Shown here: piece after piece, positions 23,733 to 30,901 of the stretch
Numbering within the stretch: position 1 is the stretch's first letter
Layout of the letters: each line of letters begins with the position of its first letter
NCBI GenBank assembly: GCA_046049675.1
Contig: JBJORA010000013.1
Span: 1 to 35,109, forward strand
Length of the DNA: 35,109 nucleotides
Direction of reading: 5' to 3'
DNA from: CAIXQW01 sp046049675
GTDB taxonomy: Bacteria > Bacteroidota > Bacteroidia > Chitinophagales > Chitinophagaceae
Program-made: the position numbers and the translations under genes
Notes under the pieces: generated by a model
The model's database searches: none
Told to the model about the DNA's origin: nothing
What the model saw: the letters and a program-made list of their open reading frames with translations, nothing else

Positions 23733-23972
23733 CTAGCTTATATCCTTTGGATCGTCGCTATGCAGGCATTGTATTACCTCGTTTAGGGCAAACAATTCTT
23801 CTACCACATTGTCTTTATCTAGCGTATCGTCGGCAGTGCGCACCGCTTGTAGGCTTAGCCTGTGCAGTGCCCTACGTAGCACTTGTGCAAGGTCTGCAGG
23901 GTTGTAATACTCTAGGGCAAACTGTTGCCAGCGCAGCAATACCTGCTGCCCGCTTAAATTAGTAGTACACAT
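23733..23972 (-). CDS. Hypothetical early protein
   Basis: A 79-residue helical protein, last gene of the leftward early operon, six bases after the antirepressor stop. It has LLRWQQFALEYYNPADLAQV, LRRALHRLSLQAVRT and VVEELFALNEVIQCLH. I do not recognise it. Its place right before the strong terminator marks it as part of the operon. No membrane segment or DNA-binding motif is seen. Confidence 0.6.
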   Translation of the reverse strand: MCTTNLSGQQVLLRWQQFALEYYNPADLAQVLRRALHRLSLQAVRTADDTLDKDNVVEELFALNEVIQCLHSDDPKDIS

Positions 23973-23977
23973 AGCTG

Positions 23978-24655
23978 CTATAGTTTACTAGGTAAAGTAT
24001 TTGCATCGCCCCAGTTTAGTGGCAGTACTGGTTGTGCTGCCAGTGCCTCTGCTGCCTTGGCACGTGCGGTACTGCGCGCCACCATAAGCTGCACATACGG
24101 CTCGGCTACATGTGCCTGATTGTCTATTACACAAAACAGTGCACCGTACAGCCTGCGTGGGTTGCTGGTACTACTTTTGGTACTAAACCCTAGTAGCTCC
24201 TGCACCTTGCGATAGGGGTACATGGTATGCCCATTAAGGCGCTTGGTATGCACTTGCCGACGTATTTCGGTAAGGTTTACACGCTGGCCATACAGGCGCT
24301 TTTCGCGCAGCTCTTTTTCTTTGGCAATAAAGTAGCGACGAATGGCTCGGCCAGCTTCGGTTTTACTTACCATAGCTGTTTCCTTGGCCATGTCAAGCGT
24401 TAAATGAAATTCTTTGGCGTTGTGCCCGCCACGTCCATTCTTAATAGCTTGACTTACAATAAAGTCCTCGTTTTCTATAAAGCCATAATCAGCTATTAAT
24501 TTCTTTAGCCAATCGGCAAATTGTGTTTTTTGCTTCAGTTTTTGATGAAGCAAACGTGCGTCAACAAAAATGTTTTCGCCATTTTTGATTGTCGGCAACT
24601 CGTAAGTTGCTGCCTTGCTGCTTCCGCTCGCAAGGACTTTCCCTTTCTGTGTCAT
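23978..24655 (-). CDS. Phage antirepressor, AntA/AntB type
   Basis: 225 residues from the ATG at 24655 (the longer reading to 24703 adds a hydrophobic leader unlike the family). The N-terminal domain matches the AntA/AntB pattern: FVDARLLHQKLKQKTQFADW, then IADYGFIENEDFIVSQ, then KEFHLTLDMAKETAMVSKTE and GRAIRRYFIAKEKELR. This is a classical antirepressor, which relieves repression of lytic genes. The C-terminal half (LTEIRRQVHTKRLNGHTMYP, KVQELLGFSTK) is less clear and could bind DNA. A short repeat, CTGTGTCA, occurs three times around its start. Confidence 0.8.
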   Translation of the reverse strand: MTQKGKVLASGSSKAATYELPTIKNGENIFVDARLLHQKLKQKTQFADWLKKLIADYGFIENEDFIVSQAIKNGRGGHNAKEFHLTLDMAKETAMVSKTEAGRAIRRYFIAKEKELREKRLYGQRVNLTEIRRQVHTKRLNGHTMYPYRKVQELLGFSTKSSTSNPRRLYGALFCVIDNQAHVAEPYVQLMVARSTARAKAAEALAAQPVLPLNWGDANTLPSKL

Positions 24656-24884
24656 GAAATAAAATATTGCCAGTCGCTGACACAGATTTCGTGCAAAGCA
24701 CAAAAAAGGTACGGACTTTCACCGATACGCTGGCAAATTTGTTAAGTGTGAAAATAAGTTTGTGCATCATTGCTGAAACCTGTGTCAAGGTCAAAATTAG
24801 GGTAAATTCTGATATTGACAGTAAAATATTCTTAGTATGCTGAAATCTGTTGGTCCTGCGGTGTGTGTTGTTTGCTCATGCTTT
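24656..24884. other. Intergenic region before the antirepressor gene with CTGTGTCA repeats
   Basis: 229 bases without a convincing gene; a 77-residue frame overlaps it but has no support. CTGTGTCA occurs at 24647-24654 and 24780-24787 in one direction and, inverted, at 24678-24685. The spacing suggests an operator for a gene that must be silent in the lysogen. No clear TANNTTTG promoter is seen for the antirepressor. Confidence 0.4.
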
Positions 24885-25208
24885 TTATAGTTTACTTCTA
24901 AAGTCTGCAATTACTTGCTGCATTTGTGTTATCAGATGCGGCAGCTCTTGGTAGGTGTATTGGTTGAGGTTTTTGTGTAGGTAGCCGTAGGTGCAGCACC
25001 AGTTTTCTATGCGCTGCATATCGGCCTTTAGCTTGCCTGTGTATGGGCATGTGGTGTGCCAGCCCATTTCGCGCGCCATGCTTATTATTTTACGCCTCAT
25101 GGTATTGCATGCTTCTGCCTGCTGCACATGGGCATTGTTGCTAACACTTTTGGGCGCAAGAGCTCTTATAAGCTCGTTGGCTTGCTGCTTGGTAAGCTCG
25201 CTAATGTG
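24884..25208. repeat. 325-base direct repeat, copy 1 (gemA 3' part)
   Basis: Matches 25622-25946 without a gap at an offset of 738; I count about 10 mismatches, so about 97% identity. It covers the stop and most of the coding part of the GemA genes and ends sharply within the ISELTKQQ codons. Confidence 0.9.
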
Positions 25209-25244
25209 CATTTTTGGCAACAGCTTGCTTCTATTATGGTGCAT
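24885..25244 (-). CDS. GemA-like protein, copy 1 (N-terminally altered)
   Basis: 119 residues from an ATG at 25244 that overlaps the stop of the upstream gene by 11 bases; 25277 and 25211 are other possible starts. From about residue 14 (ISELTKQQANELIRALAPKS) to the end it is almost identical to the full GemA-like gene at 25623. The first 40-odd residues of the full protein are missing and replaced by a short basic leader (NRSKLLPK). GemA (Mu gp16) affects host gyrase. Since the lost part is the start of the GemA domain, this copy may be inactive, or it may act as a partner or antagonist of the full protein. Confidence 0.75.
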   Translation of the reverse strand: MHHNRSKLLPKMHISELTKQQANELIRALAPKSVSNNAHVQQAEACNTMRRKIISMAREMGWHTTCPYTGKLKADMQRIENWCCTYGYLHKNLNQYTYQELPHLITQMQQVIADFRSKL

Positions 25245-25611
25245 CACCCTGCGGAGCATCTGCTGGTGGTGTCTCACCTAGAGCCTCGTTTTGGCTTGGA
25301 ATATGAGCTGTTAACCTTCCACAATGTAGAAGACCATATCTTGGATACCGTTCAGCAAGTGTACGAGGCCCATTGGCAGTCTCTACCACTGCGTTTGTAC
25401 CCGGAAATTGGTAAAACAGATGTTTAAGATGTGGTTTTACAGTTAGCCTAGGCAATAAATATTGCAATTGCCATAGTATAAACCAATGCTCTTTAGTACT
25501 TACTTCTGCATAGTCAGGCAATTCTATTTCCCATCCATTAGCAGCTGCGCTATGGATAATGTTACCGTCATGCCCTTCAATTTCAAATTTTATTCTAATC
25601 TTTTGCGCCAT
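25234..25611 (-). CDS. Early protein, paralogue of the 26080 N-terminal domain
   Basis: 125 residues. The first 70 (KIRIKFEIEG, NIIHSAAANGWEIELPDY, HWFILWQLQYLLP) resemble by eye the N-terminal part of the protein at 26080 (KLKFSI, G-x-I-x-x-S-x-x-ANG, LPY, K-x-x-F-x-x-F-x-GT), so both probably share a small beta-rich domain. The end is Pro-, Ala- and Asp-rich and probably disordered. It lacks the replication-type helical end of the other. It lies between the two GemA copies, so the pair (this domain then GemA) occurs twice. Confidence 0.6.
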   Translation of the reverse strand: MAQKIRIKFEIEGHDGNIIHSAAANGWEIELPDYAEVSTKEHWFILWQLQYLLPRLTVKPHLKHLFYQFPGTNAVVETANGPRTLAERYPRYGLLHCGRLTAHIPSQNEALGETPPADAPQGDAP

Positions 25612-25621
25612 AATGCTGCTA

Positions 25622-25946
25622 TTTATAGTTTACTTCTAAAGTCTGCAATTACTTGCTGCATTTGGGTTATCAAATGCGGCAGCTCTTGGTAGGTGTATTG
25701 GTTGAGGTTTTTGTGCAGGTAGCCGTAGGTGCAGCACCAGTTTTCTAAGCGCTGCATATCGGCTTTTAGCTTGCCTGTGTATGGGCATGTGGTGTGCCAG
25801 CCCATTTCGCGCGCCATGCTTATTATTTTACGCCTCATGGTATTGCATGCTTCTGCCTGCTGCACATGGGCATTGTTGCTAACAGTTTTGGGTGCTAGTG
25901 ATCTTATAAGCTCGTTGGCTTGCTGCTTGGTAAGCTCGCTAATGTG
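25622..25946. repeat. 325-base direct repeat, copy 2
   Basis: Partner of 24884-25208. Here it is part of an intact GemA-like gene, so this is probably the source copy. Confidence 0.9.
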
Positions 25947-26075
25947 GCTAGTACGGCCTAGGCTGTACTGTAGCGCAAGGTCGGCACTTGCCTCTGCAAG
26001 GCCTTTAGTGTGCAGCAGGCCTTTTATCATGCCTACCTGCTTGCCACTGGCTAATAGTTGTTGTACTTGGCTCAT
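25623..26075 (-). CDS. GemA-like regulator (Mu gp16 family)
   Basis: A 150-residue protein I assign to the Mu gp16/GemA family (DUF1018). The order matches: LLASGKQVGMIKGLLHTKGL at the start, ISELTKQQANELIRSLAPKT near 45-65, and MRRKIISMAREMGWHTTCPY with an aromatic end (ENWCCTYGYLHKNLNQYTYQ). In Mu the protein modulates DNA gyrase and host expression. The RRKIISMAREMGW pattern is the strongest family mark. It overlaps no neighbour and lies four bases downstream of the replication-type gene at 26080. A truncated near-copy follows downstream. Confidence 0.8.
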   Translation of the reverse strand: MSQVQQLLASGKQVGMIKGLLHTKGLAEASADLALQYSLGRTSHISELTKQQANELIRSLAPKTVSNNAHVQQAEACNTMRRKIISMAREMGWHTTCPYTGKLKADMQRLENWCCTYGYLHKNLNQYTYQELPHLITQMQQVIADFRSKL

Positions 26076-26079
26076 GTTG

Positions 26080-26538
26080 TTATGTATCTAATTCGTTCCA
26101 GTTTGTTTTGTACATTTTTTTGCGCAGGTAGGTCTCAGGGTCGGCGATGGCGCGGTAGGTTGTGCGCTTGAGGTAGGCATGGTACTGCGCTATATTGTCC
26201 ATTATGCCAAAGAGATCCACGGCAGTAAGCTTGGCAAAAAGTGGCTCGCAGCGTAAGCGGTTCACCTTTTTGCCGTAGGCCTCCCAAAAGGTGTCAAAGT
26301 TTACTTCTTGCACAATTTGGGTAACGCTTAGTTGTGTGGTGCCAATAAAGTCCATAAACTGCTCCTTGGCATTGGTACTTATATTGTACGGCAAGCGCTT
26401 TACTAGGTAATGAAATTGCCCCGGTGTAAGCGATACGGTAGTGGCATCTATCAAATCTAGTTGCCCATTAGCATCGTAGCTGATGGTAATGCTGCCGCCT
26501 ATCTTAGGGCTATGTATGCTAAATTTAAGCTTGTGCAT
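26080..26538 (-). CDS. Replication-organizer-like protein
   Basis: 152 residues in two parts. The N-terminal 75 residues (KLKFSIHSPKIGGSITISYD, then LTPGQFHYLVKRLPYNISTN) form a small domain also seen in the 25234 protein. The C-terminal part reads FDTFWEAYGKKVNRLRCEPL, then FAKLTAVDLFGIMDNIAQYH, then DPETYLRKKMYKTNWNELDT. The FW-x-x-Y-x-K-K, F-x-K-L, PETYLR-x-x-x-W-x-E pattern is that of the C-terminal part of replication organizers and helicase-loader-binding proteins in phages. The role may be to bring host helicase to transposition forks. This is pattern-based inference. Confidence 0.65.
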   Translation of the reverse strand: MHKLKFSIHSPKIGGSITISYDANGQLDLIDATTVSLTPGQFHYLVKRLPYNISTNAKEQFMDFIGTTQLSVTQIVQEVNFDTFWEAYGKKVNRLRCEPLFAKLTAVDLFGIMDNIAQYHAYLKRTTYRAIADPETYLRKKMYKTNWNELDT

Positions 26539-26725
26539 TTGCTATTGGTTTTACTTCACTTATTTGCAGCATGGCTTGCGCTAGCAAATGCATAGCCTCT
26601 GCCCGGGTAGGTTGCTGCCCAGGTGCTTGCATTTGTATGTCAACTTGCAGCGTTGTAATAGTATGCGCCTTGCCACCAATGGTTATAGTCTTAGGTGTTT
26701 CGCTTATTGATATACTTTTAATCAT
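26525..26725 (-). CDS. Small early protein, beta-rich, unknown
   Basis: 66 residues from the ATG at 26725 (the 101-residue reading from 26830 runs over the upstream gene). It begins IKSISISETPKTITIGGKAH and continues TITTLQVDIQMQAPG with a helix (RAEAMHLLAQAMLQI). It resembles its upstream neighbour in plan: a strand-rich start with alternating hydrophobic residues, then a helix. I do not recognise it. It overlaps the next gene by 14 bases. Confidence 0.55.
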   Translation of the reverse strand: MIKSISISETPKTITIGGKAHTITTLQVDIQMQAPGQQPTRAEAMHLLAQAMLQISEVKPIANAQA

Positions 26726-26729
26726 TGTA

Positions 26730-26942
26730 TTAGTACTTTTTAATAGTGGTTGTTTGTGGTATTGTTTGCAGTGCCTCTTGTAGCACATGTTTGCTAGCGT
26801 CTTGTAGTTTCTGAGCCACATCTTCTGCACTTACCTTGCCTTCGCCTTGGTGCATGATTACAATGTGTGCTTCGTTAGCTACGTTGATGGTGATGGTGAT
26901 TTGTCTAATTTTAGTAGATTGTACGTCGTTGCTTTTTCCCAT
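26730..26942 (-). CDS. Small early protein, beta-rich, unknown
   Basis: 70 residues with the plan strand (IRQITITINVANEAHIVIMH), then helix (AEDVAQKLQDASKHVLQEAL). The Gly-Glu-Gly-Lys turn separates the parts. It may be a paralogue of the next gene. It overlaps the ParB-like gene by 32 bases and may be co-translated. No function can be given. Confidence 0.55.
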   Translation of the reverse strand: MGKSNDVQSTKIRQITITINVANEAHIVIMHQGEGKVSAEDVAQKLQDASKHVLQEALQTIPQTTTIKKY

Positions 26943-27660
26943 AGTTGTATATTTCTTCTATCTTACTTAAGTATGCTTTGCTACTAGGTTGTGGTGTTAG
27001 CAGCGCGCTATTACGGTTTAACTGCTCTTTCAGCTGAGGCCAATCTACTTTATCAGCAACCAGCAAACGAGCTACAGCGGCAACAAAATCGGTACTACGG
27101 CTAAATGGGTACCATTCAAAATGCTCGGTTATAGTTTGTGCAACATGCGTAGCTTCATTTACAAACCTAGCTACAAATGTGCCCCTCTCAAAAGCCTCGT
27201 TAATACTACCGCCTATGCCACCTTCTGTAATTTTGTAACCTTTGTGCAGCAATGCCACTGCACTAGTAATAGTCATTGCATAGTCAACAATCAACTTGTT
27301 GATGTGCATATAATTCACATTACCTTGGCTCAAGTAGCATTCTAGAAAGTCCTTTTTCTTCCATCGCTCGGTGCGGCTATTGATCTTAGCAATTTCATAC
27401 ACGGTTTTCTCGTCAGCAACAACAAAGTAAACTGGCTGTTTCAATATTTTGCTTACGCTATAACGGTGCTGCCCATCAATTATATTAAAGTCTTTGTCTA
27501 CTACAATTGGCACGTACGGTAACATATTGAGGCCGTCGTCTATGTCGTCAATAATTTTCTTCACTTTACGCTCGTTTATAGCGCGGTTACCTTGCAGAAG
27601 TTTGAACTGCTTGTAATTGTAAGTTTGCTGTATTTGTACAGCGGCTAATTTGGTATTCAT
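26911..27660 (-). CDS. ParB/sulfiredoxin-fold protein
   Basis: A 249-residue protein. Its N-terminal 90 residues are a ParB/Srx-type domain: FKLLQGNRAINERKVKKIID, then YVPIVVDKDFNIIDGQHRYS with the GQHR signature, and VYFVVADEKTVYEIAKINSR. Such domains are nucleotide-binding or nuclease modules in phages and partition systems. The C-terminal 150 residues (WKKKDFLECYLSQGNVNYMH, then TEHFEWYPFSRSTDFVAAVA) are helical and not recognised. In a transposable phage a plasmid-type partition role is unlikely, so DNA processing is the better guess. Confidence 0.75.
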   Translation of the reverse strand: MNTKLAAVQIQQTYNYKQFKLLQGNRAINERKVKKIIDDIDDGLNMLPYVPIVVDKDFNIIDGQHRYSVSKILKQPVYFVVADEKTVYEIAKINSRTERWKKKDFLECYLSQGNVNYMHINKLIVDYAMTITSAVALLHKGYKITEGGIGGSINEAFERGTFVARFVNEATHVAQTITEHFEWYPFSRSTDFVAAVARLLVADKVDWPQLKEQLNRNSALLTPQPSSKAYLSKIEEIYNYGKKQRRTIY

Positions 27661-27661
27661 C

Positions 27662-27904
27662 TTAATAGTTGTTTAATCGGTTAATAATCCATAATTCTAC
27701 TATCCACCGACGTTGCTCTTGGCGCATGGGCTGCTCTATGGCTGGCTTGGGTGGTGCGCTAGTTTCATTCAGCTCAAGGCATACCTCATTGAATAATTTG
27801 TAAGCTTCATCAAAGCTGTGGTGTAACGTTAATTCTGTTTGTGTAAGCCTTGCTTGTTGTGCAGTGTTGCCGTAGGCAATTACTATGTATTTTGTTTCTA
27901 ACAT
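27662..27904 (-). CDS. Hypothetical early protein
   Basis: 80 residues, one base after the ParB-like start codon region and two before the ATPase stop. It begins ETKYIVIAYGNTAQQARLTQ and ends VELWIINRLNNY. The central part is a helix (DEAYKLFNEVCLELNE). No family recognised. Its close packing between two early genes supports that it is real. Confidence 0.55.
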   Translation of the reverse strand: MLETKYIVIAYGNTAQQARLTQTELTLHHSFDEAYKLFNEVCLELNETSAPPKPAIEQPMRQEQRRWIVELWIINRLNNY

Positions 27905-27906
27905 AA

Positions 27907-28761
27907 CTAGTCTTTTAATAATCTAAGTGTTACTTTATCACCGCTGCGGATAGCTATTACTTGCGCATTTGAATTTTGTATTTTTGGCCAGCCATGCTTT
28001 TCATAGTACTTCATAAAAGCATCCTTTAGCACAGCTGCTGTAATTACAGAGTAGTCTGCGTTTAGCTTGTCGGCACCAGTTGCAAAGTCGTGCTCTCCTG
28101 CAATGCGAAACTTAACCTCATCTGCAGCTGCATTCTCTTGCGGAAACATTGGCAGCTGCTCGCCAGCCTCTACTTGCTTGTTCCAAATAGTGTAAGGCTT
28201 GTTGCCGCCAAAGCGACTGCGTGGGTAAGCAGTGTATTTGTACACACGCACTTTTATATCGCACATGTACTCTATCGCTTTGGCATACTCGCCTTTGGGC
28301 TTGCCGCCTGCCTCCCAGCATAGCAATATGATGGCCTTTTTAGGGAAGCGATCTTTCAGCAGCTTAAACTGCTCTGTGGTAAGGTTCATGTAGTCGCGGC
28401 TATCTATAATAAGTGCACCAGCACTGTTTGGCTTGGCCAAACGCGTAATAAGTTCGTCCACTGTTTCCTTGTGGCCAAACATTACCTTGCCGCTAACCTC
28501 AGCGAGGTTGTTGCGACGTACTGCCGCCTGCAGTGTGCAACTTATACCTTCTTCAAAACTATTGTAATGCACTTTTATGCCTACGCTTGCTAGCTCCTTA
28601 GAAAGCTTTATTGCAAAATCAGTTTTACCACTACCGCTTGGTCCGGATATAATCATTTTGAAGTTGCGCTCAGGTGTGCCCAAGGCCTGCTGCCAAGCTT
28701 CAGATAGTGCAAGCGTTTCAAACTTGCGCGCTAAAAAATCGTTGATGCCTATTGCTTTCAT
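27907..28761 (-). CDS. P-loop ATPase (RecA/KaiC-like fold)
   Basis: 284 residues from the ATG at 28761; the longer reading to 28794 adds an unlikely leader. Walker A is GPSGSGKT (40-47 of the shorter reading), preceded by FKMIIS. Walker B-like strand is GALIIDSRDYM; another strand is KAIILLCWEAGGKP. The order Walker A, KVHYNSFEEG strand with an acidic residue, Walker B, then a third strand is that of RecA-type ATPases. The C-terminal part (FGGNKPYTIWNKQVEAGEQL) is seen in phage ATPases of Bacteroidota. It may load or move a replication factor. It is separate from the MuB-like ATPase at 30902. Confidence 0.75.
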   Translation of the reverse strand: MKAIGINDFLARKFETLALSEAWQQALGTPERNFKMIISGPSGSGKTDFAIKLSKELASVGIKVHYNSFEEGISCTLQAAVRRNNLAEVSGKVMFGHKETVDELITRLAKPNSAGALIIDSRDYMNLTTEQFKLLKDRFPKKAIILLCWEAGGKPKGEYAKAIEYMCDIKVRVYKYTAYPRSRFGGNKPYTIWNKQVEAGEQLPMFPQENAAADEVKFRIAGEHDFATGADKLNADYSVITAAVLKDAFMKYYEKHGWPKIQNSNAQVIAIRSGDKVTLRLLKD

Positions 28762-28902
28762 GCTTATTTTGTATTTAGTTATAAAAAGTGGCACACTTAC
28801 GGCAGTGCCCTCCGACCTTTGTTTTCACTTTACTGCTTTATAGCACCCAGCCAAAAAGATTTGGCACTACTCACAAAGGTTTTCTTCTGTGAAAGGGGGT
28901 TG
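28762..28902. other. Intergenic stretch with several short hairpins
   Basis: About 140 bases between the tRNA-like element and the ATPase gene. It includes CCAAAAAGATTTGG at 28851-28864, GGCAC...GTGCC about 28791-28808, and TCACAAAGG...TTCTGTGA about 28871-28892. I see no open frame or promoter match. Such structure-rich leaders could separate the two parts of the early transcript. Confidence 0.4.
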
Positions 28903-28998
28903 TTAGCATATCAGGAATCGAACCCGAGCTAAGGAGGCCTCATGCATGAATCGCGGGTATGCTTTCTGCTCCTTGTGCTGCCACTACACTATATGCCT
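28903..28998 (-). tRNA. tRNA-like element with an oversized anticodon loop
   Basis: On the minus strand a T-arm is clear (TCGGG, loop TTCGATT, CCTGA), with a GTGT/GCAC D-arm around AGTGGCA, positions TA after the acceptor, and a six-base acceptor match (GGCATA with TATGCT). AGGAG and CTCCT make an anticodon stem, but the loop between them is 32 bases, not 7. The V region (TAGC) fits. No CCA is encoded. It begins 9 bases after the gam stop. Best reading is a tRNA gene with an insertion in the anticodon loop, or a tRNA-like RNA processing site. It is unlikely to decode. Confidence 0.5.
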
Positions 28999-29006
28999 TC
29001 CACTTA

Positions 29007-29534
29007 CTAACCAGTAATGGCTTCTAACTCTTTTTTGGGTTCAACAAAAAATGCCTCTTCTTGATCTACGTAGATGCCAACTTTGGAAAACTGTGCACTT
29101 GTGTTAGGGTCTTCGCGGTCGGCAAGCAAACGATCTTTTGCCGGCTCTTCAGTTGTGCGCACATAAGATGGCAAAAACTCTTTCAATAGATTTGTAACAC
29201 TATTCCATGTAAAGCCCTTAAGTGTTTTAAGCTTTGGCGTACCTGTTCTAAACCCTAGTACGCCATGCGTAAATTCCATACTTTTCTTGCTGCCAAAGTC
29301 TTGACGATTGGCAGTAGCGTATGCCTGCATTTTTTCAAACGCCTCCTCTTTAATGGTGCTTAGCTCCGTAAGTTCGCTTTGGTACTTTTCGCGGATGCGG
29401 GTAATTTCCACATCCATTTTGGCAGTAATCTGTTGCATGCGAGCATCCTTCTTGGCATATTCTGCAAATGCCTCTTCTGCTTGCTCGCGTGTAATACTAC
29501 CAAGTAATTTTTTTGTTTGACGTGTCTTTGTCAT
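29007..29534 (-). CDS. gam: Mu Gam-like host-nuclease inhibitor
   Basis: A 175-residue protein of the Gam family, a Ku-like protein that binds double-strand DNA ends and protects transposing DNA from exonucleases. Features are the coiled-coil segment DARMQQITAKMDVEITRIRE, then LTELSTIKEEAFEKMQAYAT, KKSMEFTHGVLGFRTGTPKL near residue 83-102 and FLPSYVRTTEEPAKDRLLAD near 120-140. The GxLGFRTGxPKLK pattern is typical. It lies in the early operon as in Mu. It overlaps the preceding gene by 38 bases. Confidence 0.9.
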   Translation of the reverse strand: MTKTRQTKKLLGSITREQAEEAFAEYAKKDARMQQITAKMDVEITRIREKYQSELTELSTIKEEAFEKMQAYATANRQDFGSKKSMEFTHGVLGFRTGTPKLKTLKGFTWNSVTNLLKEFLPSYVRTTEEPAKDRLLADREDPNTSAQFSKVGIYVDQEEAFFVEPKKELEAITG

Positions 29535-29727
29535 TGTATTCTGTTGTTTTTTGTTGATGTGCTTTTTTGAGCTGCTGGTATTGTTGCAGTGTAAGCGCCA
29601 GCTCGTTACGCTCCCATTGTTTTATGTCCTCGTCTTTCCATGGCGGATGCAATGCAACGCACTCGCTTAGCTTGTCGGCCTTGACGCGCAATGCATATAG
29701 CTTAAACGTTAGGTTGTACTGGCTCAT
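29497..29727 (-). CDS. Hypothetical early protein
   Basis: A 76-residue protein, overlapping the start of gam by 38 bases and the next upstream gene by 26. It reads NLTFKLYALRVKADKLSECV, then HPPWKDEDIKQWERNELALT and a Gln-rich helical end. No recognised domain. Its overlapping starts and stops in an early operon suggest translational coupling with gam. Confidence 0.5.
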   Translation of the reverse strand: MSQYNLTFKLYALRVKADKLSECVALHPPWKDEDIKQWERNELALTLQQYQQLKKAHQQKTTEYNDKDTSNKKITW

Positions 29728-30046
29728 TCAATTGCTTGTTTAATGTTTCGGCTGCAGTACGTACCACGTTGGCCACAAATGGGTTTGCACCAATCAATTC
29801 GCGTAAATTGATATGAGTGTAGGCATGCATAAAAGCAAATACCTGTGCCTTTGATAGCACTAGCGCCATGTTGATACATCCCGAATTGATCTTCTTGCTG
29901 ATAGACAAGCTTATTTCTAGATACAAGGCTTGCAGCATTTTAACGCTGTAGCTGTCGTCGGCCACGTGTGCAGAGTAAAGTAGTTTGCACAGCGATCGTA
30001 ATGCAATTGCCTCATCCTTGGTTAATTTCAACTTGTACTTATTCAT
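29702..30046 (-). CDS. Hypothetical early protein
   Basis: A 114-residue helical protein: KLKLTKDEAIALRSLCKLLY, SVKMLQALYLEISLSISKKI, MALVLSKAQVFAFMHAYTHI and a last helix (AETLNKQLNEPVQ). No DNA-binding or catalytic motif is seen. It overlaps the DnaA-like gene by four bases (ATGA-type) and the next gene by 26. Confidence 0.55.
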   Translation of the reverse strand: MNKYKLKLTKDEAIALRSLCKLLYSAHVADDSYSVKMLQALYLEISLSISKKINSGCINMALVLSKAQVFAFMHAYTHINLRELIGANPFVANVVRTAAETLNKQLNEPVQPNV

Positions 30047-30477
30047 AAGGCGTTCTTTCTTTTAATTGGTTTGATGGTAAATGGTACTAGGGGCTGCAAT
30101 TTTTCCACTAGGTTTAGAAGCATATCGTCGTTAGATGATAGTAGGTCGTTAAATACCTTTAGTGCATTGAGTACTGTGGAGTGATCACGATTAAAATATT
30201 TGCCTATTTGCTTGCTGCTGTAGTCGTACTCTGTGGCAATTGCCGATATGAGCATACGTGCCGTAAGTACCTCGTTAGTGCGTTTTTCACTACGTATAAC
30301 ATCTACAGTAAGTTCTGCCTGTGTGCATACGAGTTTAGCGATCTCGCCTAAACTTGGCACTTCACTTAGTGGTACCGCATCATTGGCATCTACAACAACA
30401 ATGCTCATTCGCAGCATAATGCGCTTACCAGTAGGAAGTTCTACTAGTACGTTTGGTGTGCCTTCTACTTTTTGCAT
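30043..30477 (-). CDS. Protein with DnaA domain IV-like C-terminus
   Basis: 144 residues. Residues about 70-115 (ARMLISAIATEYDYSSKQIG, then KYFNRDHSTVLNALKVFNDL) match the DNA-binding domain IV of DnaA, whose signature is the S-x-x-x-I-G-x-x-F-x-x-R-x-H-(S/T)-T-V-x-x-A run. The rest has no AAA+ part and differs from DnaA. The first 60 residues are a short beta-rich segment. A small protein that carries only the DnaA DNA-binding domain could bind DnaA boxes and bring or block host replication at the phage. Its exact role is unknown. Confidence 0.75.
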   Translation of the reverse strand: MQKVEGTPNVLVELPTGKRIMLRMSIVVVDANDAVPLSEVPSLGEIAKLVCTQAELTVDVIRSEKRTNEVLTARMLISAIATEYDYSSKQIGKYFNRDHSTVLNALKVFNDLLSSNDDMLLNLVEKLQPLVPFTIKPIKRKNAL

Positions 30478-30878
30478 AGCTCTAATTCTTTGGTTTTAAG
30501 TTCGTCAATCACTCGGCCAATTGTGTAGGCCTCGCTTAAACAAAGTGTCTCCCTTTCCCAGTAGTTGTTCTGCAAGTATTCTGCATCGTGCAGCTGCATG
30601 TATAGCGCTCTAGCTTCAGCAACAGAGCTACATTGCTCTATTCGTTGCAGATTTTCAAAATCGCGTAAGTTCCACTGGTTTACCCACCACTTGCGATACT
30701 CTGCACTTCGCTCGTAAGTGGCAGCAGCCTCTTGCCAATAGCCTGATCGCAGATGTATAAATGCAAGCATCTGTTCGTATTGATAGGTCGCGTACTCCAG
30801 CGGTGTCCAGTGGAGCTCTCGTTCTATAGCCAACTTGTTAATGGCATATTGCTGCTTAAGTCGTGTAATATGGCTCAT
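30465..30878 (-). CDS. Hypothetical early protein
   Basis: 137 residues from the ATG at 30878; a longer reading to 31145 would run into the MuB-like gene and is unlikely. It has several helices: LKQQYAINKLAIERELHWTP, EYATYQYEQMLAFIHLRSGY, EYRKWWVNQWNLRDFENLQR. Trp and Tyr are frequent. I do not recognise it. Its stop overlaps the next start by 13 bases. Confidence 0.55.
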   Translation of the reverse strand: MSHITRLKQQYAINKLAIERELHWTPLEYATYQYEQMLAFIHLRSGYWQEAAATYERSAEYRKWWVNQWNLRDFENLQRIEQCSSVAEARALYMQLHDAEYLQNNYWERETLCLSEAYTIGRVIDELKTKELELCKK

Positions 30879-30901
30879 GTTTATTGCTTGTTTATGATTG
30901 A

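Noticed and set aside
24561..24794. 77-residue frame before the antirepressor
   Set aside because: It overlaps the antirepressor start in another frame and has no recognisable domain.
26911..27660. Plasmid partition system based on the ParB-like gene
   Set aside because: No ParA partner with a matching position was seen; the neighbouring ATPase at 27907 is not ParA-like, and a transposable prophage does not need partition.
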